Shown: piece by piece, positions 1-7,490 of the stretch
Position numbering within the stretch: position 1 is the stretch's first letter
How the letters are laid out: each line of letters opens with the position of its first letter
Notes under the pieces: generated by a model
What the model was told of the DNA's origin: nothing
Databases searched by the model: none
Seen by the model: the letters and a program-made list of their open reading frames with translations, nothing else
Made by a program: the position numbers and the translations under genes
Assembly (NCBI GenBank): GCA_902795985.1
Contig: CADBNG010000431.1
Coordinates: forward strand, 1 to 14,751
Origin: an uncultured Lachnospiraceae bacterium
GTDB taxonomy: Bacteria > Bacillota_A > Clostridia > Lachnospirales > Lachnospiraceae
Length of the DNA: 14,751 nucleotides
Reading direction: 5' to 3'

Positions 1-138
1 ACGCCGTATTGCGTAACGTATGATTTCGATTCGGAAGAAGACCGCTGCGTCACCATCCGCGAGAGAGATACGATGGACCAGGTCCGGGTTCCGATCGATG
101 GACTGGATGCCTATTTCGCGGATAAGTTCACATTCTGA
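1..138 (+). CDS. glyS: Glycyl-tRNA synthetase, single-chain type (C-terminal end only)
   Basis: The window opens inside this gene in frame 1; 45 residues precede the TGA stop. The visible tail ([14 protein letters not shown], then [17 protein letters not shown]) matches what I know of the C-terminal anticodon-binding domain of the homodimeric class II glycyl-tRNA synthetase, where 'TPFCVT.DFDS.ED..VTVRDRDTM.Q.RVPI' is a highly conserved ending. The enzyme charges tRNA-Gly with glycine in the cytoplasm. The start and the catalytic core lie outside the window, so intactness cannot be judged. It is followed by an intrinsic terminator, so it is probably transcriptionally separate from the downstream mre operon. 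The identification rests on recalled family sequence, not a search. Confidence 0.9.
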   Translation, partial: TPYCVTYDFDSEEDRCVTIRERDTMDQVRVPIDGLDAYFADKFTF

Positions 139-163
139 TCGGTACCGGAAACGTACGTAAAAG

Positions 164-187
164 AGGGCCGGGTTTCCGGCCCTTTTT
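164..187 (+). terminator. Intrinsic terminator after glyS
   Basis: A 7-bp GC-only stem, GGGCCGG (165-171) with CCGGCCC (176-182), has a 4-base loop and is extended by one A-T pair. It is followed directly by five T residues (183-187). This is a textbook Rho-independent terminator placed 26 bases after the glyS stop codon. Confidence 0.93.
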
Positions 188-222
188 GTCGGGGTATAAC
201 AATACGAAATAACCGTGAACAG

Positions 223-251
223 TTGTGAATTCCTGCGCATTATGTTAAGAT
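223..251 (+). promoter_or_regulatory. Predicted sigma-A promoter of the radC-mre operon
   Basis: TTGTGA (223-228) and TAAGAT (246-251) are separated by 17 bases, each matching four of six consensus positions. The -10 box is preceded by TGT, an extended -10 motif. It lies between the glyS terminator and the radC start at 284, where a promoter is expected. The purine-rich AAAGGATGG just before the radC ATG would serve as the ribosome-binding site. The prediction is by eye only. Confidence 0.55.
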
Positions 252-283
252 AAACGTTCGGAAGAGAGTAGAAAGGATGGCAT

Positions 284-994
284 ATGCCTGAATTTTTACC
301 GGAAATGCCGCAGGAACTGGATCCGGCTGCAAGGCTGGACCGGTACGGACCCATGGCGCTGAGCAGCGCGGAACTTCTCGCGCTGGTATTCGATCCGGCA
401 AAAGGCGAGAGAAACGAGATCCGTCTTGCGGGAAACCTGCTGGCTCTGACGCCATACCTACAGGAACCGGCAGGCCTTGGTATGCTTTCCAAAGCCCGGA
501 TGATGAAGGTCCCGGGCCTAGGCGTGAATCGGGCAAGACAGATCCTGTGCATCGCGGAGCTTTCCCGGAGGATGTCGGAGAAGCGCAATACCGCCGGTCA
601 GCGCATAACCGATGCCCGAAGCGCGGCTGCCTTTTATATGGAGCGTCTGCGCAATGAAGACCGTGAAATGGTCTTCTGTATGATGCTGGATACCAGAAAC
701 ATGCTGATTGCCGACGTATGCATCAGCATCGGGACAGTCAATAAAAGCCTGTTGTCTGTGCGCGAGCTTTACTTGAAAGCGCTGGAATATCATGCGGTCC
801 GTATTATTCTGGTCCATAATCATCCCAGCGGAGATCCTTCTCCAAGCCCGGAAGATATCCGGATAACGGAACAGGCCGAAGAAGCCGGAGAGCTGATCGG
901 GATACCGCTTCTTGATCATATAATTATCGGACAGCAGTGCTACCGCAGCCTGCTGACAGAAAAACGGACAGAGCGTCGCCATGATTCTGAGTGA
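284..994 (+). CDS. radC: RadC family JAMM/MPN+ domain protein
   Basis: This 236-residue protein has the usual RadC length and layout. A helix-hairpin-helix-like segment (around residues 70-92, MKVPGLGVNRARQILC) is followed by a JAB/MPN+ metallo-domain. The zinc motif H-x-H-x7-S-x2-D is complete: H178, H180, S188 and D191 within HNHPSGDPSPSPED. The family was named for DNA repair, but that role is disputed. The biochemical function in housekeeping loci is uncertain; a metal-dependent hydrolase is implied by the fold. The ATG at 284 is preceded by AAAGGATGG. The gene overlaps the MreB-like gene by 14 bases. Placing radC first, ahead of mreBCD, is a common Firmicutes arrangement and suggests co-transcription rather than a demonstrated functional link. 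Confidence 0.93.
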   Translation: MPEFLPEMPQELDPAARLDRYGPMALSSAELLALVFDPAKGERNEIRLAGNLLALTPYLQEPAGLGMLSKARMMKVPGLGVNRARQILCIAELSRRMSEKRNTAGQRITDARSAAAFYMERLRNEDREMVFCMMLDTRNMLIADVCISIGTVNKSLLSVRELYLKALEYHAVRIILVHNHPSGDPSPSPEDIRITEQAEEAGELIGIPLLDHIIIGQQCYRSLLTEKRTERRHDSE

Positions 995-2000
995 TGATTT
1001 CGGGATCGATCCCGGATCGAATGCCATTAAAATATTTGATATGGACAACGGCTCCTTTTATTCCCTGCCGAATGCCCTGGCGGTGACGAGGGAAGGAAGG
1101 GTAACGGCCTGGGGGGAAGAAGCCCGGCAGATGACGGGAACGACCCCGAAAAGCATTTCGATCCGTTCCTCGGTACGGGCCGGAAAAATTGTGGACGTTC
1201 TTCTTCTGGACCAGATCCTCGAACGGGCTCTGTATATGAACCGCCGTTTCCTCGGCATTCGTCCCAGCCTCTATTTCGCCGTTCCGGCCGAAATGACGGA
1301 GATCGAACGACGGGCCTATTCGTCCGTTTCCAAACGCGGAAGGCTGAAGAACTGCGACGTTTATTTACTGGAAAGAGCATTTGCTGAGGCTTTTGCGCTG
1401 GGGCTGCCGATAAAGAGCACCCGCGGGATCATGATCCTCGACCTGGGAGATTCCCATATTGCCGCTTCCGTTGTATCCGGTGGAAGGATTATTCTGGAAC
1501 GCGCCATTCCCGGAGGAGGAGAGGCTTTCAGCAGCGCGGTACTGACGGCGATCCGGAAAAAGAACAATCTGATTATCGGAACCCTTACGGCGGAGAAACT
1601 GAAAATGGATCTGTGTTCCCTTTGTACCGCGGACAGTACCGGGGTACAGGTTGCGGGGCTGGATTCGCAGAACGGACTGCCCAGGGACGGATTTGTCACT
1701 TCACGTACCATCAATGAGGCCGTGAAGGACCAGCTTCGGGAAGTCATCCTGCATCTGGAAGATTTTATTCACCGGATCCCTCCCCAGATTCTGGAATCCG
1801 TCAAGGAAGAAGGCATCTATCTGACGGGAGGTTCTTCCCGGATTCCCGGCATCCGGGAGTTCCTGATGGAGGCGCTGAACGTCCCGATGATCATGAGTGA
1901 AGAATACGAATATTCCGTGGTGCACGGCATCGCGAAAATGAACAGCGAAAACGAACTGAAAAACTACGCAAGGATACCGGAAATCCGGCAGAGAAGATGA
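981..2000 (+). CDS. Divergent MreB-like actin-family protein, catalytic residues degenerate
   Basis: This 339-residue protein is close to MreB in length and lies directly before mreC and mreD, the usual mreB position. Family landmarks remain: GIDPGS (residues 8-13) for phosphate-1, FAVPAEMTEIERRA (99-112), GLP (141-143), NNLIIGTLTAEKLK (195-208) for the MreB 'YNLLIGERTAEEIK' segment, NGLPR (231-235), and the adenosine loop LTGGSSRIPG (281-290). However, the conserved IEEP motif, whose second Glu is catalytic, reads LERA (130-133) with Arg132 at that position. The phosphate-2 motif DIGGGTTE reads DLGDSHIA (154-161) and lacks the Thr. ATP hydrolysis and normal polymerisation are therefore doubtful; it may be a structural partner of a canonical MreB encoded elsewhere. 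The ATG at 981 has no clear Shine-Dalgarno, so translation is probably coupled to radC. It overlaps mreC by 4 bases (ATGA). Confidence 0.85.
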   Translation: MILSDDFGIDPGSNAIKIFDMDNGSFYSLPNALAVTREGRVTAWGEEARQMTGTTPKSISIRSSVRAGKIVDVLLLDQILERALYMNRRFLGIRPSLYFAVPAEMTEIERRAYSSVSKRGRLKNCDVYLLERAFAEAFALGLPIKSTRGIMILDLGDSHIAASVVSGGRIILERAIPGGGEAFSSAVLTAIRKKNNLIIGTLTAEKLKMDLCSLCTADSTGVQVAGLDSQNGLPRDGFVTSRTINEAVKDQLREVILHLEDFIHRIPPQILESVKEEGIYLTGGSSRIPGIREFLMEALNVPMIMSEEYEYSVVHGIAKMNSENELKNYARIPEIRQRR

Positions 2001-2842
2001 AAAAGAGAAGGTTCCACATTAATACCGGCCATTTACTGGTCATCCTGTCCATCATCTGTGTCAGCACGATTGCGCTGACCGTTATGGACGTTGTCAGCTT
2101 TTCACCGGTTCGAAGGGCCGCTTCCGCCGTGATTGTTCCTTTCCAGAAAGGAATCAATTCCATCGGCGGCTGGCTTCAGGAACGCCGGATCAGTTTCCGC
2201 GACGTACAGGAACTGTCCGCTGAGGTCGAATCCCTTCAGGAGGAAATCCTGGCCCTGCAGGAAGAAAATACGCGCCTGTCGCTGGAACAGTCGGAACTGG
2301 AACGCTTAAGGGCGATGTATGAGATCGACGCGGATTATTCCTCCTATGATAAAGTGGCCGCATCGGTGATATCCCGCGATCCCGGGAACTGGTATTCTTA
2401 TATCGTAATCGACAAGGGTACGAGGGACGGAGTGGAAGTAGACATGAACGTTATCAGCGGCGGCGGACTGGTCGGCATTGTGACAGAGACCGGCGCGACC
2501 TGGGCGACGGTCCGGTCTATCATGGACGACACCAGCAACGTCAGCGCCATGACGGTTACGAATTATGATACGTGCATTGTTTCCGGGGACCTGACCCTGA
2601 GCGATGAAGGCCTTTTGAGCTTCGGACAGATGAACACCGACAATATCGTCCTTCCTGGGGAACGTGTCGTTACGTCCAATATCAGCGAAAAATACCTGAA
2701 GGGCATTCCGATCGGTACGATTTCCTATATTTCCGACGACAGCAACAACCTGACCAAAACCGGGACGATCATTCCGGCAGCCGATCTGAACAACATCCAG
2801 GAAGTCCTGGTGATACGCGAATTGAAGAAAACGGCTTCCTGA
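1997..2842 (+). CDS. mreC: Rod shape-determining protein MreC
   Basis: This 281-residue bitopic membrane protein has a short basic N-terminus, one membrane segment (about residues 11-31), an amphipathic stretch, and a coiled coil (about 66-107, rich in Leu, Glu and Gln). The remainder is the double beta-barrel domain from about residue 118, containing ISRDPGNWYSYIVIDKG and ISGGGLVGIV, both characteristic of MreC. MreC links the cytoplasmic filament to PBP2 outside the membrane and activates the RodA-PBP2 synthase. The ATG is in an ATGA overlap with the MreB-like stop, indicating translational coupling. The length is normal for the family and no defects are visible. Confidence 0.95.
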   Translation: MKKRRFHINTGHLLVILSIICVSTIALTVMDVVSFSPVRRAASAVIVPFQKGINSIGGWLQERRISFRDVQELSAEVESLQEEILALQEENTRLSLEQSELERLRAMYEIDADYSSYDKVAASVISRDPGNWYSYIVIDKGTRDGVEVDMNVISGGGLVGIVTETGATWATVRSIMDDTSNVSAMTVTNYDTCIVSGDLTLSDEGLLSFGQMNTDNIVLPGERVVTSNISEKYLKGIPIGTISYISDDSNNLTKTGTIIPAADLNNIQEVLVIRELKKTAS

Positions 2843-2861
2843 GGTGGAAGGAACAGCAGCC

Positions 2862-3389
2862 ATGCGCCGTAGAATTGTTTCCATCATCATTATATTTGTC
2901 TGTTTCCTGATCCAGAGCACCTTCTGGAACGTTTTTACGTTCACCACGATCAAGCCGAACCTGATGCTGATCCTGATCGTCTCCTTTGCCCTGCTTCACG
3001 GAAGCCGTACCGGCATGTGGTTTGGCTTTATCAGCGGCTTTCTGACGGATATCCTTTACGGGGATCTGTTCGGCTTCAATGCGCTGCTGTTTATGTATAT
3101 CGGTTACCTGATCGGGAAAATGTACCAGGTCTTCTTCAACGAAGACATCCGTGTCGCGCTGGTGGCTGTGGGCGTGTCCGATCTGGTTTACAACATTATT
3201 TATTACGTGATTAAGTTTGCTTTCGGGATCCGGTATTCCTTCCCGGCGTACCTGACGCATATTATTATTCCCGAAATTATCTTTACACTGATTATTACCG
3301 TGCTTCTGTACCGGCTGTTTTATTGGATAAACCGGAAGCTGCAGGAGGATGAACAGGAAGAGCAGGAGTCTCCGTGGCTGTTAAGATAA
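2862..3389 (+). CDS. mreD: Rod shape-determining protein MreD
   Basis: This is a hydrophobic protein of 175 residues with about five to six membrane segments and a charged C-terminal tail rich in Glu and Gln, the size and profile of MreD. The position between mreC and PBP2 is diagnostic, since MreD sequences are poorly conserved. I chose the ATG at 2862 (MRRRIVSIII) over the in-frame GTG at 2844, because the purine-rich GAGGTGGAAGG (2841-2851) lies at a suitable distance upstream of the ATG but would overlap the GTG. The longer form would be 181 residues. The gene overlaps mrdA by 16 bases. It is an integral membrane part of the elongasome that works with MreC; its biochemical role is not settled. 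Confidence 0.92.
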   Translation: MRRRIVSIIIIFVCFLIQSTFWNVFTFTTIKPNLMLILIVSFALLHGSRTGMWFGFISGFLTDILYGDLFGFNALLFMYIGYLIGKMYQVFFNEDIRVALVAVGVSDLVYNIIYYVIKFAFGIRYSFPAYLTHIIIPEIIFTLIITVLLYRLFYWINRKLQEDEQEEQESPWLLR

Positions 3390-6292
3390 AACGATTTCTA
3401 AAACATTTCTTTGAGCACCGGTCGCTGCTGATGCTTACCGTTTTTGCGGTCATGAGCGCGATCCTTATCGCGCGCCTGTTTCAGCTCCAGATCATTCACG
3501 GAAGTGAATATGCCAATGATTTCACCAGCACCACCACCAAGTCCAGAAGGCTGAAAAGCACCCGGGGCAATATTTACGATACCAACGGCCGTCTGATCGC
3601 CTATAATGAGCTGTCCAATTCCGTGACGATTGAAGACAGCGGTTCCTATGAAACGACACGGGAAAAGAGACTTTCGCTGAACGGAGAAATCTACCGGCTG
3701 ATCCACATTATTGAAGGGAACGGCGACAGCCTCGTCCATGATTTCCATATTACGATTGACGAAAACAACAACTATGTTTTTGACGTGGAAGAGGGGACCA
3801 CAAGGAACCGTTTCCGTGCCGATATCTACGGCCTGCGCACGATCGAGGAAATGACGGAGCAGGAGAAGAATTCCACGCCGAACGATATCATGGAACTGCT
3901 TTGCAGCAATGAGCGTTTCGGCCTTTACGACGCGGACAACCCCTACACGGAAGAAGAACTGGCCGAACACGGACTGCCGGCGCAGCTGAACCGGCACGAC
4001 GAGCTGGAAATCATTATCGTCCGTTATATGCTTTCCCTGACCAGCTACCAGAAGTTCGTCCAGGTGACGATCGCGGAAAACGTCAGCGACAATACGGTTG
4101 CCGTGATCAAGGAAAACTCCGACGCCCTGACGGGTGTGGATATTATTGAAGATTCCATCCGGGTATACAATTACGCGGAATGCATGGGCCCGATCATCGG
4201 CTATACCGGCCGTCCGTCCTATGAAGAACTGGAGGAGCTGACAGCCCAGCGCAGCGACTACAACAGCACCTCGATTGTCGGAAAATCCGGTATCGAACTG
4301 TATATGGAGACCACGCTTCAGGGAAGCGATGGATCTGAAGACGTGGCCGTAGACAACCTGGGCAAGGTGCTCGGTATTTACGAAGACTCCCGGGTGGAGC
4401 CGCGGCAGGGCGACGACGTTTATCTGACGATTGATGCGGAACTGCAGCAGGCCGTCTATGAAATTCTGGAACAGCGTATTGCCGGTATCCTGGTTTCCAA
4501 CATCCGTTATATACGGACCGTTGAAGATTACGACGTGGATCCGGAAGACGAGTCCTACTCGATTCCGATTCCGATCTATGACGTTTTCAACGCCCTGATC
4601 GGAAACAGTATCATCGATATCCATCATTTTGAATCCACGGCCGCATCCACCATGGAACAGTACGTCCACGGAATCTTTACAGCACGGCAGCAGGAAGTGT
4701 TTGCCTGGATCCGGGAGCAGATACTGAATGAGAACGTACCGGCGTATAATGATCTGGACGAGGAATATCAGGCCTATATGACGTATCTGATTGACGATAT
4801 GCTCACATCAGATACGGAAGTCATCAAGCTCGACGGGGATTATTATAACGACGAAGTATATATTTCCTGGCAGGCAGGAGAAATCTCCGCGAGGGAATTC
4901 CTTTCTTACTGCATTTCCCGCCAGTGGATTGATCTGACGAATCTTACCGAAGAGGCTACTTATCTGTCTTCGGATGAGCTTTACGAAGCCATCGTTCGTT
5001 TTGCCTGCGATTATATGCTGACGGATACGGCGTATGCGAAGGTCCAGTATAAATACATGCTTTTCAATGACCTGATTTCCCCGGAAATGCTGATCCAGAT
5101 CCTTTTTGATCAGGAGATCGTTCCGATGGATGATGACGCCTACGAGCTTTACATGAACGGCGAGTATTCCGCAGCGGACTTCATGGTGGATAAGATCAGC
5201 AATCTGGATATTACTCCGAAACAGCTGGCCCTGGATCCCTGCTCCGGTTCCGCGGTCATTACCGATCCCCAGACCGGACAGGTCCGTGCCCTTGTTTCCT
5301 ACCCGGGTTACGACAATAACCGCTTGGCGAATACGATGGATACCGACTATTACTGGCAGCTGTATGAAGACCAGTCGACGCCGTTCTACAATAAGGCGAC
5401 TCTGCAGCTTACAGCACCGGGATCCACCTTTAAGCCGGTTATGGCGGCAGCGGGGCTGAACGAGCATGTTATCGATGAAAATACGCAGATTTTCTGCTCC
5501 GGTCTGTTCGGTAAGGATCTGGTCGGAGAAGCGGACCAGCTTCACTGCTGGTATCGTGCCGGTCATAAGGAAGAAAACGTGATTACCGGCCTTGCCAATT
5601 CCTGCAACGTCTTCTTCTGTACGGTAGGATATATGATGGGACTTGATTCGGAAGGAGTCTACAATTCCGAACGGTCTCTGGAAAAAATCCGGCAGTACGC
5701 TTCCTATCTGAACCTTGACAGCGGAACCAATATTCAGATTACGGAATCCACGCCCCAGGTGTCGGATGAATTCCCGATTCCGTCATCCATCGGACAGGGC
5801 ACGCATCTGTACACTACGACGCAGCTGGCCCGTTTCGCCCTGACCCTCTGCAACAACGGAACGAGTTATGATCTGAACCTTCTTCAGAAAGTGACGGATC
5901 CTGCGGGCAATGTCCTGAAACTGTACGGTCCGGTTGTCGGAAAACAGGCCCAGTTCGGCGATATCGTCTGGGCGGATATCCGGACGGGAATGAGAGGCGT
6001 GGTCACCTCAAAACCGGCGTTCAAGGATTATCCCGTCAATCTGTTCGGCAAGACCGGAACGGCGGAAGAATCGGAAGACCGGCCCAGCCATGCGCTGTTT
6101 ATCGGTTATTCCCAGTACCTGTCCAATGATGATATCGCTTTCGCGGTGCGGATTGCTTACGGCTATTCCTCCGACAACGCGGTCATGGCCGCAAAGGATA
6201 TCCTGAACTATTATTACGGACTTGCGGACGAAACACAGATTCTGAATGAAAAGGCAGCTACGGAAGGCCTGACTTCCACGATTACGGACTGA
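3374..6292 (+). CDS. mrdA: Penicillin-binding protein 2, elongasome transpeptidase with large insertion
   Basis: This 972-residue class B PBP is well above the roughly 600-700 residues usual for PBP2. An N-terminal membrane anchor (about residues 16-36) is followed by the dimerisation/pedestal domain starting at TRGNIYDTNGRLIA (63-76). The transpeptidase motifs are intact: S684-T-F-K687 (nucleophile Ser684), S743-C-N745 and K893-T-G895. The extra length is mostly an acidic, probably helical segment (about residues 373-622) between the TIDAELQQAVYEI helix (352 onward) and SGSAVITDPQTGQVRALVSY (from 624), which are nearly contiguous in ordinary PBP2. The enzyme cross-links peptidoglycan on the outer membrane face with RodA. 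The start is GTG at 3374, preceded by AGGAG at 5 bases spacing, inside the end of mreD. Long PBP2 forms occur in other Clostridia to my recollection. Confidence 0.95.
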   Translation: MAVKIKRFLKHFFEHRSLLMLTVFAVMSAILIARLFQLQIIHGSEYANDFTSTTTKSRRLKSTRGNIYDTNGRLIAYNELSNSVTIEDSGSYETTREKRLSLNGEIYRLIHIIEGNGDSLVHDFHITIDENNNYVFDVEEGTTRNRFRADIYGLRTIEEMTEQEKNSTPNDIMELLCSNERFGLYDADNPYTEEELAEHGLPAQLNRHDELEIIIVRYMLSLTSYQKFVQVTIAENVSDNTVAVIKENSDALTGVDIIEDSIRVYNYAECMGPIIGYTGRPSYEELEELTAQRSDYNSTSIVGKSGIELYMETTLQGSDGSEDVAVDNLGKVLGIYEDSRVEPRQGDDVYLTIDAELQQAVYEILEQRIAGILVSNIRYIRTVEDYDVDPEDESYSIPIPIYDVFNALIGNSIIDIHHFESTAASTMEQYVHGIFTARQQEVFAWIREQILNENVPAYNDLDEEYQAYMTYLIDDMLTSDTEVIKLDGDYYNDEVYISWQAGEISAREFLSYCISRQWIDLTNLTEEATYLSSDELYEAIVRFACDYMLTDTAYAKVQYKYMLFNDLISPEMLIQILFDQEIVPMDDDAYELYMNGEYSAADFMVDKISNLDITPKQLALDPCSGSAVITDPQTGQVRALVSYPGYDNNRLANTMDTDYYWQLYEDQSTPFYNKATLQLTAPGSTFKPVMAAAGLNEHVIDENTQIFCSGLFGKDLVGEADQLHCWYRAGHKEENVITGLANSCNVFFCTVGYMMGLDSEGVYNSERSLEKIRQYASYLNLDSGTNIQITESTPQVSDEFPIPSSIGQGTHLYTTTQLARFALTLCNNGTSYDLNLLQKVTDPAGNVLKLYGPVVGKQAQFGDIVWADIRTGMRGVVTSKPAFKDYPVNLFGKTGTAEESEDRPSHALFIGYSQYLSNDDIAFAVRIAYGYSSDNAVMAAKDILNYYYGLADETQILNEKAATEGLTSTITD

Positions 6293-6297
6293 TTATC

Positions 6298-7464
6298 ATG
6301 CTGAGAAGATATCGAATTAAAGATCTGAATTTTTTACTGATTATCCTGCTGGTTGTCATCGGCAGCGCCGGCGTCCTTCTGGTGGGATCGGCGGACGATA
6401 CCCTGATGCGAAGGCAGCTTTTCGGCCTGATTGCCGGCCTCGTCATTATGATGATTGTCGCCTTCTTTGATTACAGCTGGATCCTGAATTTCTACTGGAT
6501 TATTTATCTGCTGAATCTCGTCCTTCTCGGGGCGGTTATCATCATGGGACTCATGAGCCACGGCGCGGCCCGGTGGATTGCCATCGGCGGTGAAAACGGC
6601 CTGATATTCCAGCCGACCGAGCTGTCCAAGATTCTTCTGATCCTGTTCTTTGCCATGTATCTGATGAAGCATGAGAACGACCTCAATACGGCGGCGACGA
6701 TCCTCAAGGCCGTTATCCTGATGGCGGTACCGGTCGCGCTGGTCGCCAGCCAGCCGGATCTGAAGAATGCCATTACGCTGACTATTATGTTCTGCATTAT
6801 CATGTATATTGCCGGGATTTCGTATAAAATCATCGGCAAGACGATCCTGATAGTGGTTCCGATCCTTCTGATCGGCTTTCTTCTGATTACCCAGACGGAC
6901 CTGCCGATCCTGAACGACTATCAGAAGGTACGTATCATGACGTTCCTGAATCCGGATGACGACGAATATTCCGAGTCGGCCAACCAGCAGAACAGTTCGG
7001 TTACCGCGATAGGAAGCGGTCAGCTCCGGGGAAAAGGCCTGAACAATGAAGGCGTCACCTCCTCCAATAAAGGAAACTATGTGGCGGAAACCCAGAATGA
7101 CTTTATTTTTGCCGTGGCAGGAGAGGAGACCGGCTTTATCGGATGTACGATCATTGTTGTGCTTCTGTTTCTGATTGTGTTTCAATGCATCCGGATCGGC
7201 AGCCGCTCGAAGGACCTGGCAGGGAAGATTATCTGCTGCGGGGTGGCTTCGCTCGTTGCGGTCCAGAGTTTTATTAACATCTGCGTGGCAACCGGCCTGA
7301 TGCCGAATACCGGAACGCCGCTGCCTTTTATCAGCTACGGTCTGACTTCCCTGATCAGCCTGTTTATCGGGATGGGCTTCGTGCTGAACGTGGGGCTGCA
7401 GCGCCGGCGCTTTGACAAAGAACCCGGCCTGCGCAGGATCGACACCCGGCTTCTGCAGAAATAA
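6298..7464 (+). CDS. rodA: SEDS peptidoglycan glycosyltransferase RodA
   Basis: This polytopic protein of 388 residues has about ten membrane segments, the length and profile of FtsW/RodA/SpoVE proteins. Signature stretches are HGAARWIAIGG with FQPTELSKI after it, VAETQNDFIFAVAGEETGF, and MPNTGTPLPFISYG near the end. Asp268 in QNDFIF corresponds to the conserved catalytic Asp of SEDS polymerases (family knowledge). It polymerises lipid II into glycan strands in complex with PBP2, whose gene ends 5 bases upstream. That pairing, plus linkage to mreCD, favours RodA over FtsW. The ATG at 6298 has only a weak upstream purine stretch, so coupling with mrdA is likely. In several Clostridia minCDE sits between pbp2 and rodA; here there is no room for it. 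Confidence 0.95.
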   Translation: MLRRYRIKDLNFLLIILLVVIGSAGVLLVGSADDTLMRRQLFGLIAGLVIMMIVAFFDYSWILNFYWIIYLLNLVLLGAVIIMGLMSHGAARWIAIGGENGLIFQPTELSKILLILFFAMYLMKHENDLNTAATILKAVILMAVPVALVASQPDLKNAITLTIMFCIIMYIAGISYKIIGKTILIVVPILLIGFLLITQTDLPILNDYQKVRIMTFLNPDDDEYSESANQQNSSVTAIGSGQLRGKGLNNEGVTSSNKGNYVAETQNDFIFAVAGEETGFIGCTIIVVLLFLIVFQCIRIGSRSKDLAGKIICCGVASLVAVQSFINICVATGLMPNTGTPLPFISYGLTSLISLFIGMGFVLNVGLQRRRFDKEPGLRRIDTRLLQK

Positions 7465-7490
7465 AGAGACGCGGGGTATACTGGCTTTAT

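Noticed and set aside
1001..1014. 14-bp palindrome CGGGATCGATCCCG at the start of the MreB-like gene
   Set aside because: About one such palindrome is expected by chance in a window this long, and it encodes the conserved GIDPG motif.
3398..4669. Minus-strand open frame (423 codons) opposite mrdA
   Set aside because: Shadow created by codon bias in mrdA; no family resemblance or start signal, and the + strand carries intact PBP2.
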